In this document: one piece after another, positions 27,032 through 34,690 of the stretch
How positions within the stretch are numbered: the stretch's first letter is position 1
How the letters are laid out: every line of letters begins with the position of its first letter
Source: a virus
Length of the DNA: 64,000 bases
IMG/VR virus record: IMGVR_UViG_3300046542_000335
Span: 1-64,000 of that record
Strand: one strand, 5' to 3'
The notes under the pieces: model-generated
Database searches by the model: none
The model's input: only the letters and a program-made list of their open reading frames with translations
What the model was told of the DNA's origin: nothing
Program-made: the position numbers and the translations under genes

Positions 27032-27529
27032 ATGAAACGTCAATTCCATGGCCACCCGCAACGGCCTAACAATCAGCAACAAACCCCACAGTCCACTCAA
27101 GAGAAACCCGCCATGACTTTCGAAGTTAACGAACACGAAAACGAAAAAGGTAATGGTCACCAAGGCGACCAGTCCCGCCAACCAGTAGCCGGTAGCACTG
27201 ACACCGCCGTTACCCACGGCGATGTTCACCTGGCCCTGCGTTGCCGTCAAGCGGCCCTGGACGTCGTTCTGGATGGCGTGCCGTTGATGCGTGCCCAATC
27301 CCGCCTGATGAGCATCGTGGACAGCCAGTGGTGGCAGCAAGCCTTCGAGCTGACCAATCAGGAAGTCCTGCGCCACCGCGACATGCTGGCCGAAGGCGCA
27401 ACCTTCCAAGAGATCGTTCTCTCCGCCGAAGACAACGGTGAAGACATGATCTCCCTGGCCAAGCGTCTCAACGTCAGCTTTGAATCCATCGCTGACGCCC
27501 TCGACAACCGCGACACTGTGAAGATCTAA
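27032..27529 (+). CDS. Hypothetical protein, 165 aa
   Basis: RBS AAGGGAG before ATG 27032. The first 60 residues are Gln/Asn/His/Glu-rich and look disordered. The rest is helical (LALRCRQAALDVVLDGVPLMRAQ...). Nine bases separate it from the next gene, so they form an operon. No family recognised. Confidence 0.55.
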   Translation: MKRQFHGHPQRPNNQQQTPQSTQEKPAMTFEVNEHENEKGNGHQGDQSRQPVAGSTDTAVTHGDVHLALRCRQAALDVVLDGVPLMRAQSRLMSIVDSQWWQQAFELTNQEVLRHRDMLAEGATFQEIVLSAEDNGEDMISLAKRLNVSFESIADALDNRDTVKI

Positions 27530-27538
27530 GGAGCCGAC

Positions 27539-28252
27539 ATGGCTGGCAAGACTACTGCTAAAGCACCATCTGGTACCGCTGCGGACAAACCGCAAACCCG
27601 TGCTAAGCCAGGCCCTAAGCCTGGTGCTGCGAAAGCGGCTACCAAACCCGCTGCCGCTAAACCGGCGGACCCTAAACCGGAAGCACCTACCAGCCCGGAG
27701 CAACTGGCGATGAAGGTCGACCACACCAAGGAAAACAGCGATACCTTCATGACGATCGTCGAAGTGGGTACCGCGAAGAAGGTGTTCTTGGAGAACATGG
27801 CTCATGCCCTGATCTTCGACATCTTCCAAATGCACCAGGTGCTCCACGCGCTCCGCAGCATCACCGACGTAGAAGCCAGTTACTTCTTGGACTTCTACGC
27901 CTCCCGTCTGCGTCCGCTGTTGGTCGAAGACATCCTGAACGGCGACATCGGCGGTCTGCTGGACCTCGGTGTCTGGTACGCACTGGACGGTCAGGAAGAG
28001 ATCCTCACGGAAGGTCTGATCACTCGCCTCGGCGATGACATCCAGGCTACCCCTGAGCAAACTCGCAAGCTGGCCATCGAAGCCGTCTACGGCGACAACC
28101 GCAACGAGACTCCTTCCAGGGGTGAACGTTGGATGCCTGCCCTACACCGCAACAGCTCCCGTGAGGACCTGGAACGTGTAGCGCCAGGTCATGGCGGCCG
28201 GTCGGCCTCGGATGCGCGTGAGAGCACTTATACCTCGCGCCGCAACCGTTAA
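27539..28252 (+). CDS. Protein with Lys/Ala/Pro-rich (histone H1-like) N-terminal tail, 237 aa
   Basis: TAAGGAG lies upstream of ATG 27539. Residues 1-55 consist almost only of K, A, P, T and G with repeated KPG/KPA units, like H1-type or AlgP-type DNA-binding tails. Residues 60-180 are a helical domain (FMTIVEVGTAKKVFLENMAHALIF...). The C-terminus is Arg/Ser-rich and ends TSRRNR. A role in binding DNA or RNA, or in packing DNA, is plausible but unproven. Terminator follows. Confidence 0.6.
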   Translation: MAGKTTAKAPSGTAADKPQTRAKPGPKPGAAKAATKPAAAKPADPKPEAPTSPEQLAMKVDHTKENSDTFMTIVEVGTAKKVFLENMAHALIFDIFQMHQVLHALRSITDVEASYFLDFYASRLRPLLVEDILNGDIGGLLDLGVWYALDGQEEILTEGLITRLGDDIQATPEQTRKLAIEAVYGDNRNETPSRGERWMPALHRNSSREDLERVAPGHGGRSASDARESTYTSRRNR

Positions 28253-28266
28253 CGATTAAGAAGGAT

Positions 28267-28308
28267 GGGAGGGGAGGGCCAACCCCTCTCCTGTCTTTCT
28301 TTTTTTGT
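28267..28308 (+). terminator. Rho-independent terminator
   Basis: GGAGGGG pairs with CCCCTCTCC, followed by TGTCTTTCTTTTTTTG. Confidence 0.85.
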
Positions 28309-28669
28309 GTAAATAATGACACCGTTGGCTAGATAGTATGTTTCACCTCTTTTCATGCTGGAGAAGGCGAGGAAGGGGGTGGTATAGACTCGAGCGAAGC
28401 GATGAGGATATACCGGGGGATGGAGTGGATGAGGCATAACTCAATCTAGTCTGACCAGTGAGTGTAACGAACGCCGTTAGACTAGATTATCTATATAGCG
28501 CCGCAGGCGCTAATAGGGTTGTAAAATATTACAGAATAGCTAAATCCTATTTAGATCTAAAGAGAGTCTGGGTCTACTGCCCAGACTCTCTGCTCTTAAT
28601 AGACCGAATAAGATGAGTGCGGTTTACCACCGCACGAAATCATTACTCCAACAACCAAGGGTCTTTTCG
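28309..28669 (+). other. Noncoding region with an array of hairpins
   Basis: No convincing gene in about 360 bases. In order: ATAGTATG (28333); a GGTATA/TATACC stem (28381/28409); AATCTAGTCT/AGACTAGATT (28443/28479, loop holding GAGTGTAACGA); TAGCGCC-GCA-GGCGCTA (28496-28512); TGTAAAATATTACA (28520-28533); and AGAGAGTCTGGG/CCCAGACTCTCT (28561/28580, 12-bp perfect stem). This could be a structured leader, a small RNA or a control region for the following gene. Confidence 0.55.
28561..28591. terminator. 12-bp perfect hairpin
   Basis: AGAGAGTCTGGG-TCTACTG-CCCAGACTCTCT, then GCTCTTAAT. Either a terminator with a weak T-tract or the last stem of the structured region. Confidence 0.45.
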
Positions 28670-29215
28670 ATGTCCTACTATGCTGAACTACTCAAGGGGA
28701 GTTTTGAATCCCTGAAATCCGCTACTGAGCCAGGCATGCGTTCCAGTGGTGGTTCCATGATTGACGTCAAGGTCAGTGAGAACCCTGTGCTGGACAAAGT
28801 CGTTCCAGTGAAGGAAGAGGTCCGTAAGGCCCTGCAAGTCTCCGGTTACCTGATCAAGGGCGACGGTACGCTGGATGCTGGTGAAGAAGATGGTCCTACC
28901 CCTGCTGTCAAACCTAGCCTGGAATCCTCGGGTCACGATCCGGTAGCCTTGGCTGCGATGGTAAGTCAGGGTCAAGTGCCTAAAGAGACCAACCTGGTGG
29001 TCAATGGCGTACACCTGGCGGAAAGCATCGATCCGAATGCTACCCAGACCCAGACGGTCACCATCATGACCCCGAACGATGTGGTCGATCCTGAAGCCGA
29101 CGTATTGTTCCTCACCGGGGATGATGAATACGGCAGCGCCAAAGAGTACCTCTCCACTGAGGGCTACAAGGTAGCGACTACCACGGATGAGCTGATCACT
29201 CTCCTGCGCTCGTAA
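28670..29215 (+). CDS. Possible inner-head protein with SFES motif, 181 aa
   Basis: Start placed at ATG 28670 (MSYYAELLKGSFESLKS), although the RBS is weak (AAGGGT); an in-frame ATG at 28613 has none. SFES near residue 12 matches the SFES in the Ala-rich head candidate at 6382 and fits an S-x-E prohead protease site. The middle is acidic and Pro/Gly-rich (GDGTLDAGEEDGPTPAV), the end folded (DVLFLTGDDEYGSAKEYLS). Packaging into the head is a hypothesis. Expression may use the structured region upstream. Confidence 0.5.
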   Translation: MSYYAELLKGSFESLKSATEPGMRSSGGSMIDVKVSENPVLDKVVPVKEEVRKALQVSGYLIKGDGTLDAGEEDGPTPAVKPSLESSGHDPVALAAMVSQGQVPKETNLVVNGVHLAESIDPNATQTQTVTIMTPNDVVDPEADVLFLTGDDEYGSAKEYLSTEGYKVATTTDELITLLRS

Positions 29216-29223
29216 AAACTTAC

Positions 29224-29258
29224 ACGGCAGAGGTATCTGTTGAACAACCCTCTGCCGT
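29224..29258 (+). terminator. Intergenic hairpin
   Basis: ACGGCAGAGG pairs with CCTCTGCCGT around a 15-nt loop; no T-run. It ends against the RBS of the next gene, so it may affect translation rather than terminate. Confidence 0.4.
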
Positions 29259-29268
29259 TGGAGTGACC

Positions 29269-29880
29269 ATGGCTAAAGAAGTCGTACCAAATCCAGAGCT
29301 GCGCAAGATCGGCTTGGAGTTCTACAAAGGTCCTTTCCGATTCGACCATCTCGGTGGTTACATCTGGGCTAAGGGCGATCCATCCACCCACGGCAGCCAG
29401 ATGTTTGCCGACCTTGATCAGGCTGGTGAGCGTTGTGCTCGTATCCGTGGCTGGGGTGCTCTCCAGTACCTGAAAGGCGTGGACTGCGGTGCACTGCAAG
29501 ATGAAATCGGCGTGATGTTCGCTGAAGCCATCACTGAGTACTGGGATCGGGCAAAGAACACACTGGTCGTCGTACTGCCTGCTCCTGGCACAAAGACGCC
29601 TGAACTCCTACAACTACTCACCTACCTCGACCAGCACCACCAGAACGAGTACAACATCGACGTAGAGGGTGAGATGAAGGGCGGTTGGGAAAACAACACA
29701 CCGACCACGTTCGCTCCAGATATTGACGTTGCCGTACCACGCTGCCATGTCCAACGCTACTGGAAGTTCTGGCTGCATTCGCAGGGCATAGAAGCCTCCC
29801 TGCGAGAAGGTGATATAATCACCCTCCAGCAAGGTCGCTTCTTGATCACCCGTGCAGGCACTCCGGTACAGCAAAACTAA
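29269..29880 (+). CDS. Hypothetical protein, 203 aa
   Basis: ATG 29269 with TTGGAG upstream is preferred over the GTG at 29263. Mixed alpha/beta protein with many aromatic residues. It contains LVVVLPAPGTKTPELLQLL (strand-loop-helix) and ends with a beta segment (GDIITLQQGRFLITRAG). No family recognised. Convergent with the gene at 29928 across an IR that contains a promoter-like motif. Confidence 0.5.
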   Translation: MAKEVVPNPELRKIGLEFYKGPFRFDHLGGYIWAKGDPSTHGSQMFADLDQAGERCARIRGWGALQYLKGVDCGALQDEIGVMFAEAITEYWDRAKNTLVVVLPAPGTKTPELLQLLTYLDQHHQNEYNIDVEGEMKGGWENNTPTTFAPDIDVAVPRCHVQRYWKFWLHSQGIEASLREGDIITLQQGRFLITRAGTPVQQN

Positions 29881-29888
29881 TACAGCCA

Positions 29889-29919
29889 TACATTATCAAG
29901 GTGTAAGCTATTGATAATG
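29889..29919. promoter_or_regulatory. TACATTAT motif inside an inverted repeat
   Basis: TACAGCCA-TACATTAT-CAAGG-TGT fits the early-promoter consensus except for TGT instead of TGA. CATTATCAA (29891-29899) also pairs with TTGATAATG (29911-29919). It lies between convergent genes, so it may instead be a terminator or yield an antisense transcript. Confidence 0.4.
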
Positions 29920-29927
29920 CGGAGGTA

Positions 29928-30767
29928 TTAGAACTTCGGTCGAGCTCCCAAGGCTAGCTTCATCACCTTGCGGTAAGCTTCGGTATCATTCATCAACCCG
30001 ATCCGCTGCCACTTGGTGTTCAGGTATTCCTTGTACATCTGGTTCGCATCTGCGTATTGGTCAACAATCTCGCGGATACGGCCAAGGGATGCACCGCCTT
30101 TGATAGCGCCCTCATCGAGGTCGATTACCAGGGTGTTGTAGATGTAGGCCTTAGTAGCCAACGTCACCAGTTCACCAAACGCGTGGTAGTACACCGGCTT
30201 GATGTCGTTGAAGTTGAGTTCGTGAGACAACCTGCAACGCAAACCACCATAAGCGATCATCTGGTTAACGTCATTCACCAATACGGTGTTCTGACCTACC
30301 AGCTGACAGTAAGAGGTGGAGGCGGTGTTTACGCCAACAGAGGCGTTGAGGATGTCCCGCGCATTCTTCAGGAGAACGCTACTACGTTGCATGGTCAAGC
30401 CAGACACGTTGTTGCCGTTCAAACCTTGAGTAATGCCGTAGAGTACCTCGTAGACCGCGGTGATACGACGGCCGTTGGTGACATCGCTACCAAACCGGTA
30501 GATGACGTTCCAAGGGTCGATGTGTTCCACTTCAGCGGCCTGGAGGGGTAGCACCATCTCGGTACCAGACAGCAAGTTGACATCGATAGCCACCCGACCT
30601 TCAACTACGACGGAGCGGATGAGTTCATCGATGGATGCTGCGAAGACGTTGTCCTGGTAACGAACACGTCGTGTGGGGTCATAACGCTTGGGCATGAACG
30701 CTTGCGTCAGCACCGCGCGTGGGACCTCGTTCTTGACATTATTGATGGCGACCGTAACACAGTCCAT
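29928..30767 (-). CDS. Hypothetical protein, 279 aa, divergent from PhuZ
   Basis: Start set at 30767 (MDCVTVAINN), behind AGAGG; an upstream in-frame ATG at 30809 has no RBS and overlaps the promoter gap. Mixed alpha/beta, no membrane segment. It begins with a beta part (AIDVNLLSGTEMVLPLQ), followed by an Asn/Tyr-rich helical half. Only 61 bases separate it from PhuZ, so the two share a divergent control region. Unknown function. Confidence 0.55.
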   Translation of the reverse strand: MDCVTVAINNVKNEVPRAVLTQAFMPKRYDPTRRVRYQDNVFAASIDELIRSVVVEGRVAIDVNLLSGTEMVLPLQAAEVEHIDPWNVIYRFGSDVTNGRRITAVYEVLYGITQGLNGNNVSGLTMQRSSVLLKNARDILNASVGVNTASTSYCQLVGQNTVLVNDVNQMIAYGGLRCRLSHELNFNDIKPVYYHAFGELVTLATKAYIYNTLVIDLDEGAIKGGASLGRIREIVDQYADANQMYKEYLNTKWQRIGLMNDTEAYRKVMKLALGARPKF

Positions 30768-30828
30768 AATCAAAACCTCTTTCTTGGGATCGACATACGA
30801 TTCCCTCAATTAAATAGTGGAGCTCTAC

Positions 30829-31845
30829 ATGAACGCAGTAAACGAAAGCATCAACGCCGATCTGATCAAGCCTAAAACCCGTTCGATCATGTTCTACGCC
30901 TGCGGCGGCACCGGTATCAACCTGCTGCGCAGCCATCGTGAAGACCTGGTCCTGAACCCTGAAGACCAGAACGCCAACGAGCACTTCGCTTACATCGACA
31001 CCTCGTTCGCCAACCTGCACAACGTCCAGGCCAAAGACACCTTCACTCTGAAGGGTCTGGATGGTTCCGGTTCCAACCGTCCGAAGAACGCCGAAGCGAT
31101 CATGGGCGTCCTGCCACAAATCCTGCTGGCTCACGAGCCGAAGGACATGAACGTGGTTCTGTTCTCCGCATCCGGTGGTTCGGGTTCCGTTGCCGGTCCT
31201 CTGATCATGGAAGAACTGCTGAAGCAGGGCAAGATGGCTGTGGCGATCATCATCGGTTCCCACGAAACCCTGAAGCGTACCACCAACACCATCGGTACCC
31301 TGACTGGCCTGGAACAAGCCGTAGCTCGCGTTGGTCGTCCGGTTGTCATGTTCTACGCCGAAAACAACCCGACCAAATCGATCCTGGACAACAACCTGGT
31401 GCCGAAGTTCGTCCTGGGTTCGCTGGGCATGTTGGGTTCGGGCCGTAACAAGGCTCTGGACAGCGCTGACATCCAGAACATGTTCGACTTCCACCTGGTG
31501 TCGCACAACAAGCCAGGTCTGGCCATGCTGGACGTCTTCACCAAATCCGAAGACCTGGCAAAATCCTCGGCCCGTCCGATTGCCTACATCTCGCTGTTGA
31601 CCGGTGAAGATCAGGTTGGTCCTCAGGTCGATGCCGACTACGACAAGACTGGCTACCTGCCGGGTGATGCCGGCAGCAAGAACAATTTCTTCTACACCGT
31701 TTCGGTGGATCACTTGTCCGGCCTGTTCGAGCGCCTGAACAAGCTGAAGAGCACCATTGCCTTGCAGAAGCAAAACCAGCAGGCCACCACCAAGCTGAGC
31801 GACGCTAGCACCGTCACCCACGCCACCGGTCTGGTCTTCGAGTGA
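30829..31845 (+). CDS. phuZ: PhuZ-like phage tubulin
   Basis: Tubulin/FtsZ-type GTPase that forms the spindle which centres the phage nucleus and carries capsids. Start ATG 30829 with GGAG upstream. Seen: GGTGIN at 26-31 (N-terminal nucleotide loop), GSGSNRPKN at 80-88 (a loop typical of PhuZ), and the tubulin signature SGGSGSVAGPL at 115-125 in place of GGGTGSG. Length 338 aa compares with about 315-325 aa for known PhuZ. A Gln/Lys/Thr-rich C-terminal tail replaces the acidic tail I recall for 201phi2-1 PhuZ, so filament contacts may differ. Own unit with a hairpin terminator. Confidence 0.9.
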   Translation: MNAVNESINADLIKPKTRSIMFYACGGTGINLLRSHREDLVLNPEDQNANEHFAYIDTSFANLHNVQAKDTFTLKGLDGSGSNRPKNAEAIMGVLPQILLAHEPKDMNVVLFSASGGSGSVAGPLIMEELLKQGKMAVAIIIGSHETLKRTTNTIGTLTGLEQAVARVGRPVVMFYAENNPTKSILDNNLVPKFVLGSLGMLGSGRNKALDSADIQNMFDFHLVSHNKPGLAMLDVFTKSEDLAKSSARPIAYISLLTGEDQVGPQVDADYDKTGYLPGDAGSKNNFFYTVSVDHLSGLFERLNKLKSTIALQKQNQQATTKLSDASTVTHATGLVFE

Positions 31846-31857
31846 TCTAAACACATC

Positions 31858-31884
31858 GGTACCTGGTAACCCCAGGTACCTTTG
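31858..31884 (+). terminator. Hairpin after phuZ
   Basis: GGTACCTGG pairs with CCAGGTACC around GTAACC (approximately), followed by TTTG. Confidence 0.65.
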
Positions 31885-31914
31885 TGCCGTTAACACTAAT
31901 AAAGGAACAACTCC

Positions 31915-32136
31915 ATGTCTTACGGCGTCTCCATGTTCGTTTGCGAAAGCTGCAACACCATCGACTCTCTCCAACTGACTCCGTCCAATGGCGACGGCTT
32001 CAAATGCCACCAGTGCCGTCACGGCGGTTGGCATGGCGCATTCTCGCAAGAACAGTACGATCCGTTGAAACACCGCGGCCTGCTGAACAAGTCTGATCCC
32101 TCCTTCGAAGACCTGGGCGATCCCTCCTTCTCGTAA
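31915..32136 (+). CDS. Small zinc-ribbon protein, 73 aa
   Basis: AAAGGAAC lies upstream of ATG 31915. CESC and CHQC are 16 residues apart (VCESCNT...FKCHQCRHGGW), a classic four-cysteine zinc ribbon. The C-terminal tail is acidic with repeated DPSF units (SDPSFEDLGDPSFS). Such proteins often bind nucleic acid or a polymerase; the target here is unknown. Confidence 0.7.
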   Translation: MSYGVSMFVCESCNTIDSLQLTPSNGDGFKCHQCRHGGWHGAFSQEQYDPLKHRGLLNKSDPSFEDLGDPSFS

Positions 32137-32281
32137 GCAGATTACCCCCTCCGGCTAGCGTTCGGTCTAAAACCCATATCGCGCTAGCCGAGTGTAACGA
32201 TCGCAGCGTAGAGAAGCTCTCAGGCACCTTCCTGTGTATTTAGTTACAGAATCTACTTATCTAATGTATAAAGGGGGATCT
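32137..32281 (+). other. Noncoding region with hairpin and shared element
   Basis: CGGCTAGCG (32152) pairs perfectly with CGCTAGCCG (32182), directly followed by GAGTGTAACGA (32190), an 11-mer also present in the hairpin array at 28460. Further on TTACAGAATCTACTTATC (about 32230) resembles a degenerate early promoter before the nine-gene array. Confidence 0.45.
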
Positions 32282-32635
32282 ATGGCTTACATCATCACTG
32301 ACATATCTGAGCTCATCAGGATGGTCGACCCCGAACGCACATTGCACCCATCCGTTCTTGAGGACTGGCTGGTCAGGGAGTACACCCACTCCTACGGCAT
32401 CCCATGTACTCAAATGACGCCGTGGCCACAAAGGTCTATCGACGAAGACACAATAAGACTGGATAGAGCAATACAGCGGTTTGCGCTGGACGCGACTACC
32501 TTCTTACCTGTTACTGTCGGAGGACGACTTTGCGATGAAGAACTCTGGTTCCTGGTCAACCGCAATACCTTGATCATTGGAGATTTCCGTGACGTCAGAC
32601 AGTGTTACAGGCTCATTCGTACTAGACTTCGGTGA
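32282..32635 (+). CDS. Paralogue array member 1, 117 aa
   Basis: First of nine consecutive, mostly overlapping small genes of similar plan. ATG 32282 follows GGGGG. It starts with the strand MAYIITDISELIRM, which recurs in altered form in all members (hydrophobic strand, D or E, then a helix). The end is Arg-rich. No named family. It overlaps the next gene by 47 bases. Membership in the array rests on pattern similarity, not on high identity. Confidence 0.55.
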   Translation: MAYIITDISELIRMVDPERTLHPSVLEDWLVREYTHSYGIPCTQMTPWPQRSIDEDTIRLDRAIQRFALDATTFLPVTVGGRLCDEELWFLVNRNTLIIGDFRDVRQCYRLIRTRLR

Positions 32636-33119
32636 GCTTGCCAATCAAATCTACCAATCAGCCCTTCGCTACGAGGAGAAAGGATCGCGGCACTTGCAGA
32701 ATGATGCGTCAGATTTGGTTTACGACATGATTGACGACTTCATTACCGAGCAGCTGTACTGGGCTCGTCCTCTGCAACGCCGTCCATCGGCAGACGCGAG
32801 GGATCTGTTGCGTCATGAACGCGTCGACAGACGTAGGAACCGTCGGGATGAGTTTTACCCGCAACAGCCCTACGAAGGCACCAATCTGCGCGTGAAGTAC
32901 AAACACCTGTTGAGGAACATCCCCAATCCTGGAGAACTCCTTGACCGTATATCCGATCGAATGGCAGAAATGGTCTACGATCATATCGACCTCCCGACCT
33001 GGCGCATCGTTCACCTCACTCGTCACCGCAATGGCGTACTGGTGGAGATCGGTGAAGATTATCGGGTTGAGCAGTGGATGAAAGAGCATGGCCACGAATA
33101 CGGCTTCAGAGTCGACTAA
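32589..33119 (+). CDS. Paralogue array member 2, 176 aa, GTG start
   Basis: GTG 32589 with TTGGAG upstream. Opens with GSFVLDFGELANQIYQSALRY, the same strand-helix opening as member 1. It has a long helix, an Arg-rich linker (RRPSADARDLLRHERVDRRRNRR), and closes with a strand WRIVHLTRHRNGVLVEIGED. This opening and closing pair is repeated in the next genes. Overlaps member 3 by 32 bases. Confidence 0.55.
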   Translation: MTSDSVTGSFVLDFGELANQIYQSALRYEEKGSRHLQNDASDLVYDMIDDFITEQLYWARPLQRRPSADARDLLRHERVDRRRNRRDEFYPQQPYEGTNLRVKYKHLLRNIPNPGELLDRISDRMAEMVYDHIDLPTWRIVHLTRHRNGVLVEIGEDYRVEQWMKEHGHEYGFRVD

Positions 33120-33630
33120 GGTTGTTCGTTACTGCCGAATAGGCTGTAGTGAATTTATCCGACAAATGCGTAATGTGTTGGAATCCTCCCGCATGGACCT
33201 GTTTAAGGTTCAAAAGGCAGCAGAGGATATCCTGGTGGAAACCTTTATCCGGTGCTTCAGCGGACAGGGGAGTACCATCCTGGACATCCTGGAAGACTTA
33301 CGGCCTCACCGCGTTGACCGCAGGGATATGATCAACGTCCTCATTGAGTTTGAGGACTTCGTTTATAAGGACAAGACCCTGAGTGACATGCGGCGTTTCA
33401 CCGTAGTGGATGCGAAGTTCATCTACGACACGCCGTTATTGGAAGTCGAGTATCATGAAACAGTACCTAAGGAGGAGACACAGTCGTTTAGTCGATTTAT
33501 CCGACAAAGGCGACAGGCTGGAGACCTCATCCACCCCGCGATCGAGAAGGCACTCGAGGAATTCAATCGAGAGCTGGACCATAGTTCCACCGTACACCGG
33601 CAAGGCCGAATATCGCCACGTCGTCGTTGA
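33088..33630 (+). CDS. Paralogue array member 3, 180 aa
   Basis: ATG 33088 with AAAGAG. Opening strand-helix VVRYCRIGCSEFIRQMRNVL; helical core; closing strand FIYDTPLLEVEYHET. About 40 further residues follow (FSRFIRQRRQAGDLIHPAIEKALEEFNREL), an extension not seen in the others. The last 15 residues look atypical, and the frame +1 to it carries the next member, so a frameshift near 33570-33610 is possible. Confidence 0.5.
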   Translation: MATNTASESTKVVRYCRIGCSEFIRQMRNVLESSRMDLFKVQKAAEDILVETFIRCFSGQGSTILDILEDLRPHRVDRRDMINVLIEFEDFVYKDKTLSDMRRFTVVDAKFIYDTPLLEVEYHETVPKEETQSFSRFIRQRRQAGDLIHPAIEKALEEFNRELDHSSTVHRQGRISPRRR

Positions 33631-33949
33631 CCTGGAAGATATAGAGTTCCAATCCCTGGAGCAGGATCTGTGTGCTGAGGCTGATGTTATCCTCAAAGCG
33701 TTTATCCACTATATCTGCTACGATGACGATTTCTTTCTAGCCCGTCTGACGGATGAGTTCTTACCGCCTGACGATATAGGGAGAGCGGCCATGGCGATAG
33801 ATGTTTGGTTTTCCATACACCTGGATAAGTTCCGGGACGTCTTTGCTGTTGTGAAGCGGTTTGCCCCAATGAGGGTGAATAATGTCGAAATCAAACAAAG
33901 GTCGGTACTCCTCGAGCTTACTTACGAGGACTTCATCGATGCCACCTAG
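33455..33949 (+). CDS. Paralogue array member 4, start uncertain
   Basis: The conserved part begins at about 33602 (YRHVVVDLEDIEF) and closes with VEIKQRSVLLELTYEDF. No ATG, GTG or TTG lies near that point: the nearest in-frame ATG is 33455, which gives 164 aa, an unlikely Arg/Ser-rich extension and a 176-base overlap with member 3. Alternatives are initiation at ATA 33581, or a +1 frameshift joining members 3 and 4. Annotated from 33455 only for want of a better start. Confidence 0.4.
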   Translation: MKQYLRRRHSRLVDLSDKGDRLETSSTPRSRRHSRNSIESWTIVPPYTGKAEYRHVVVDLEDIEFQSLEQDLCAEADVILKAFIHYICYDDDFFLARLTDEFLPPDDIGRAAMAIDVWFSIHLDKFRDVFAVVKRFAPMRVNNVEIKQRSVLLELTYEDFIDAT

Positions 33950-34343
33950 CGTAGATTTGTACCCAGGATTCGTCCTGACGTTGGATCCTGATCTGTCAGG
34001 GGCTCTCAATGCCTTGGGAGAACAGGTGGACTACGACAATGGGAAGGAGCTGCCATGCGTCCTGCTGTCGATCATGCTGTTTGGGTTGGTAGCACCGCAC
34101 GATGAGGTGATGCGTGCTTTCGAAAGATTGTCCGTACATTACAAGAATCCCCAGAGTGAAGACTACTCAGAGTTCTGGGGCGGGTTCCAAGCAACGTTCT
34201 ATGTGTTCAAGCGTCGGTACATACACGACGAAGATCTCAAGAACATGATTCATGACGTCCTTCCGCGTGACTGCGATTATTGCGAGGAGGGTTTACTCCG
34301 CGTCAAGTCCAGTCGGTCAGGGAGACATTTCTTTATAAGCTGA
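33939..34343 (+). CDS. Paralogue array member 5, 134 aa
   Basis: ATG 33939 (MPPSVDLYPGF) with GAGG nine bases upstream; overlaps the end of member 4 by 11 bases. Opening FVLTLDPDLSGALNALGEQ and a helical core. The close contains CDYC and ends SGRHFFIS. More diverged than its neighbours. Confidence 0.5.
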   Translation: MPPSVDLYPGFVLTLDPDLSGALNALGEQVDYDNGKELPCVLLSIMLFGLVAPHDEVMRAFERLSVHYKNPQSEDYSEFWGGFQATFYVFKRRYIHDEDLKNMIHDVLPRDCDYCEEGLLRVKSSRSGRHFFIS

Positions 34344-34351
34344 GGCCAGCT

Positions 34352-34690
34352 ATGCAAGTAGAACGTTACGTACTTGAGTTGCCAGAGTTTCCGGTCATGA
34401 AGCGAGACGCTGCTGAGCGTATCGTGAAAGAGGTCATCACCATGACGGCTGAAGCCAACGTGGGACTGGACCGTGAGGTATTGGGGAGTATCAGTCGGGA
34501 ACACGAGGTGACGCTGCACGATGTGGAGTTGTACATCAACCGTCTACTGACGATCCTGTACAACACCAAGATCTTCAGCTCCGTCTTGAATGTGAGTCAT
34601 CCATTGTCGAACGTCGACGTAGAGGTTGCTCACCGCCAAGCTTTTGTGGAGATCGCATGGAATGACAGGGCTAACAAGAACCACCCGTGA
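34352..34690 (+). CDS. Paralogue array member 6, 112 aa
   Basis: ATG 34352 (MQVERYVLELPEF) with GAGG seven bases upstream, eight bases after member 5. Opening strand RYVLELPE, helices with many Glu/Arg, closing strand DVEVAHRQAFVEIAWND. Overlaps member 7 by 29 bases. Confidence 0.55.
   Translation: MQVERYVLELPEFPVMKRDAAERIVKEVITMTAEANVGLDREVLGSISREHEVTLHDVELYINRLLTILYNTKIFSSVLNVSHPLSNVDVEVAHRQAFVEIAWNDRANKNHP

Noticed and set aside
28249-28437. A minus-strand 62-codon frame across the terminator and hairpin region
   Set aside because: Pro/His/Tyr-rich, no RBS, and it runs through a terminator and a palindrome-rich control stretch.
28443-28512. Possible tRNA-like cloverleaf from adjacent stems
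   Set aside because: Stems are serial rather than nested, with no anticodon-like or TTCGA arm and no CCA.
34137-34152. TACATTAC inside array member 5
   Set aside because: Matches the promoter core but lacks TGA at the fixed spacing and is inside a gene; treated as chance.
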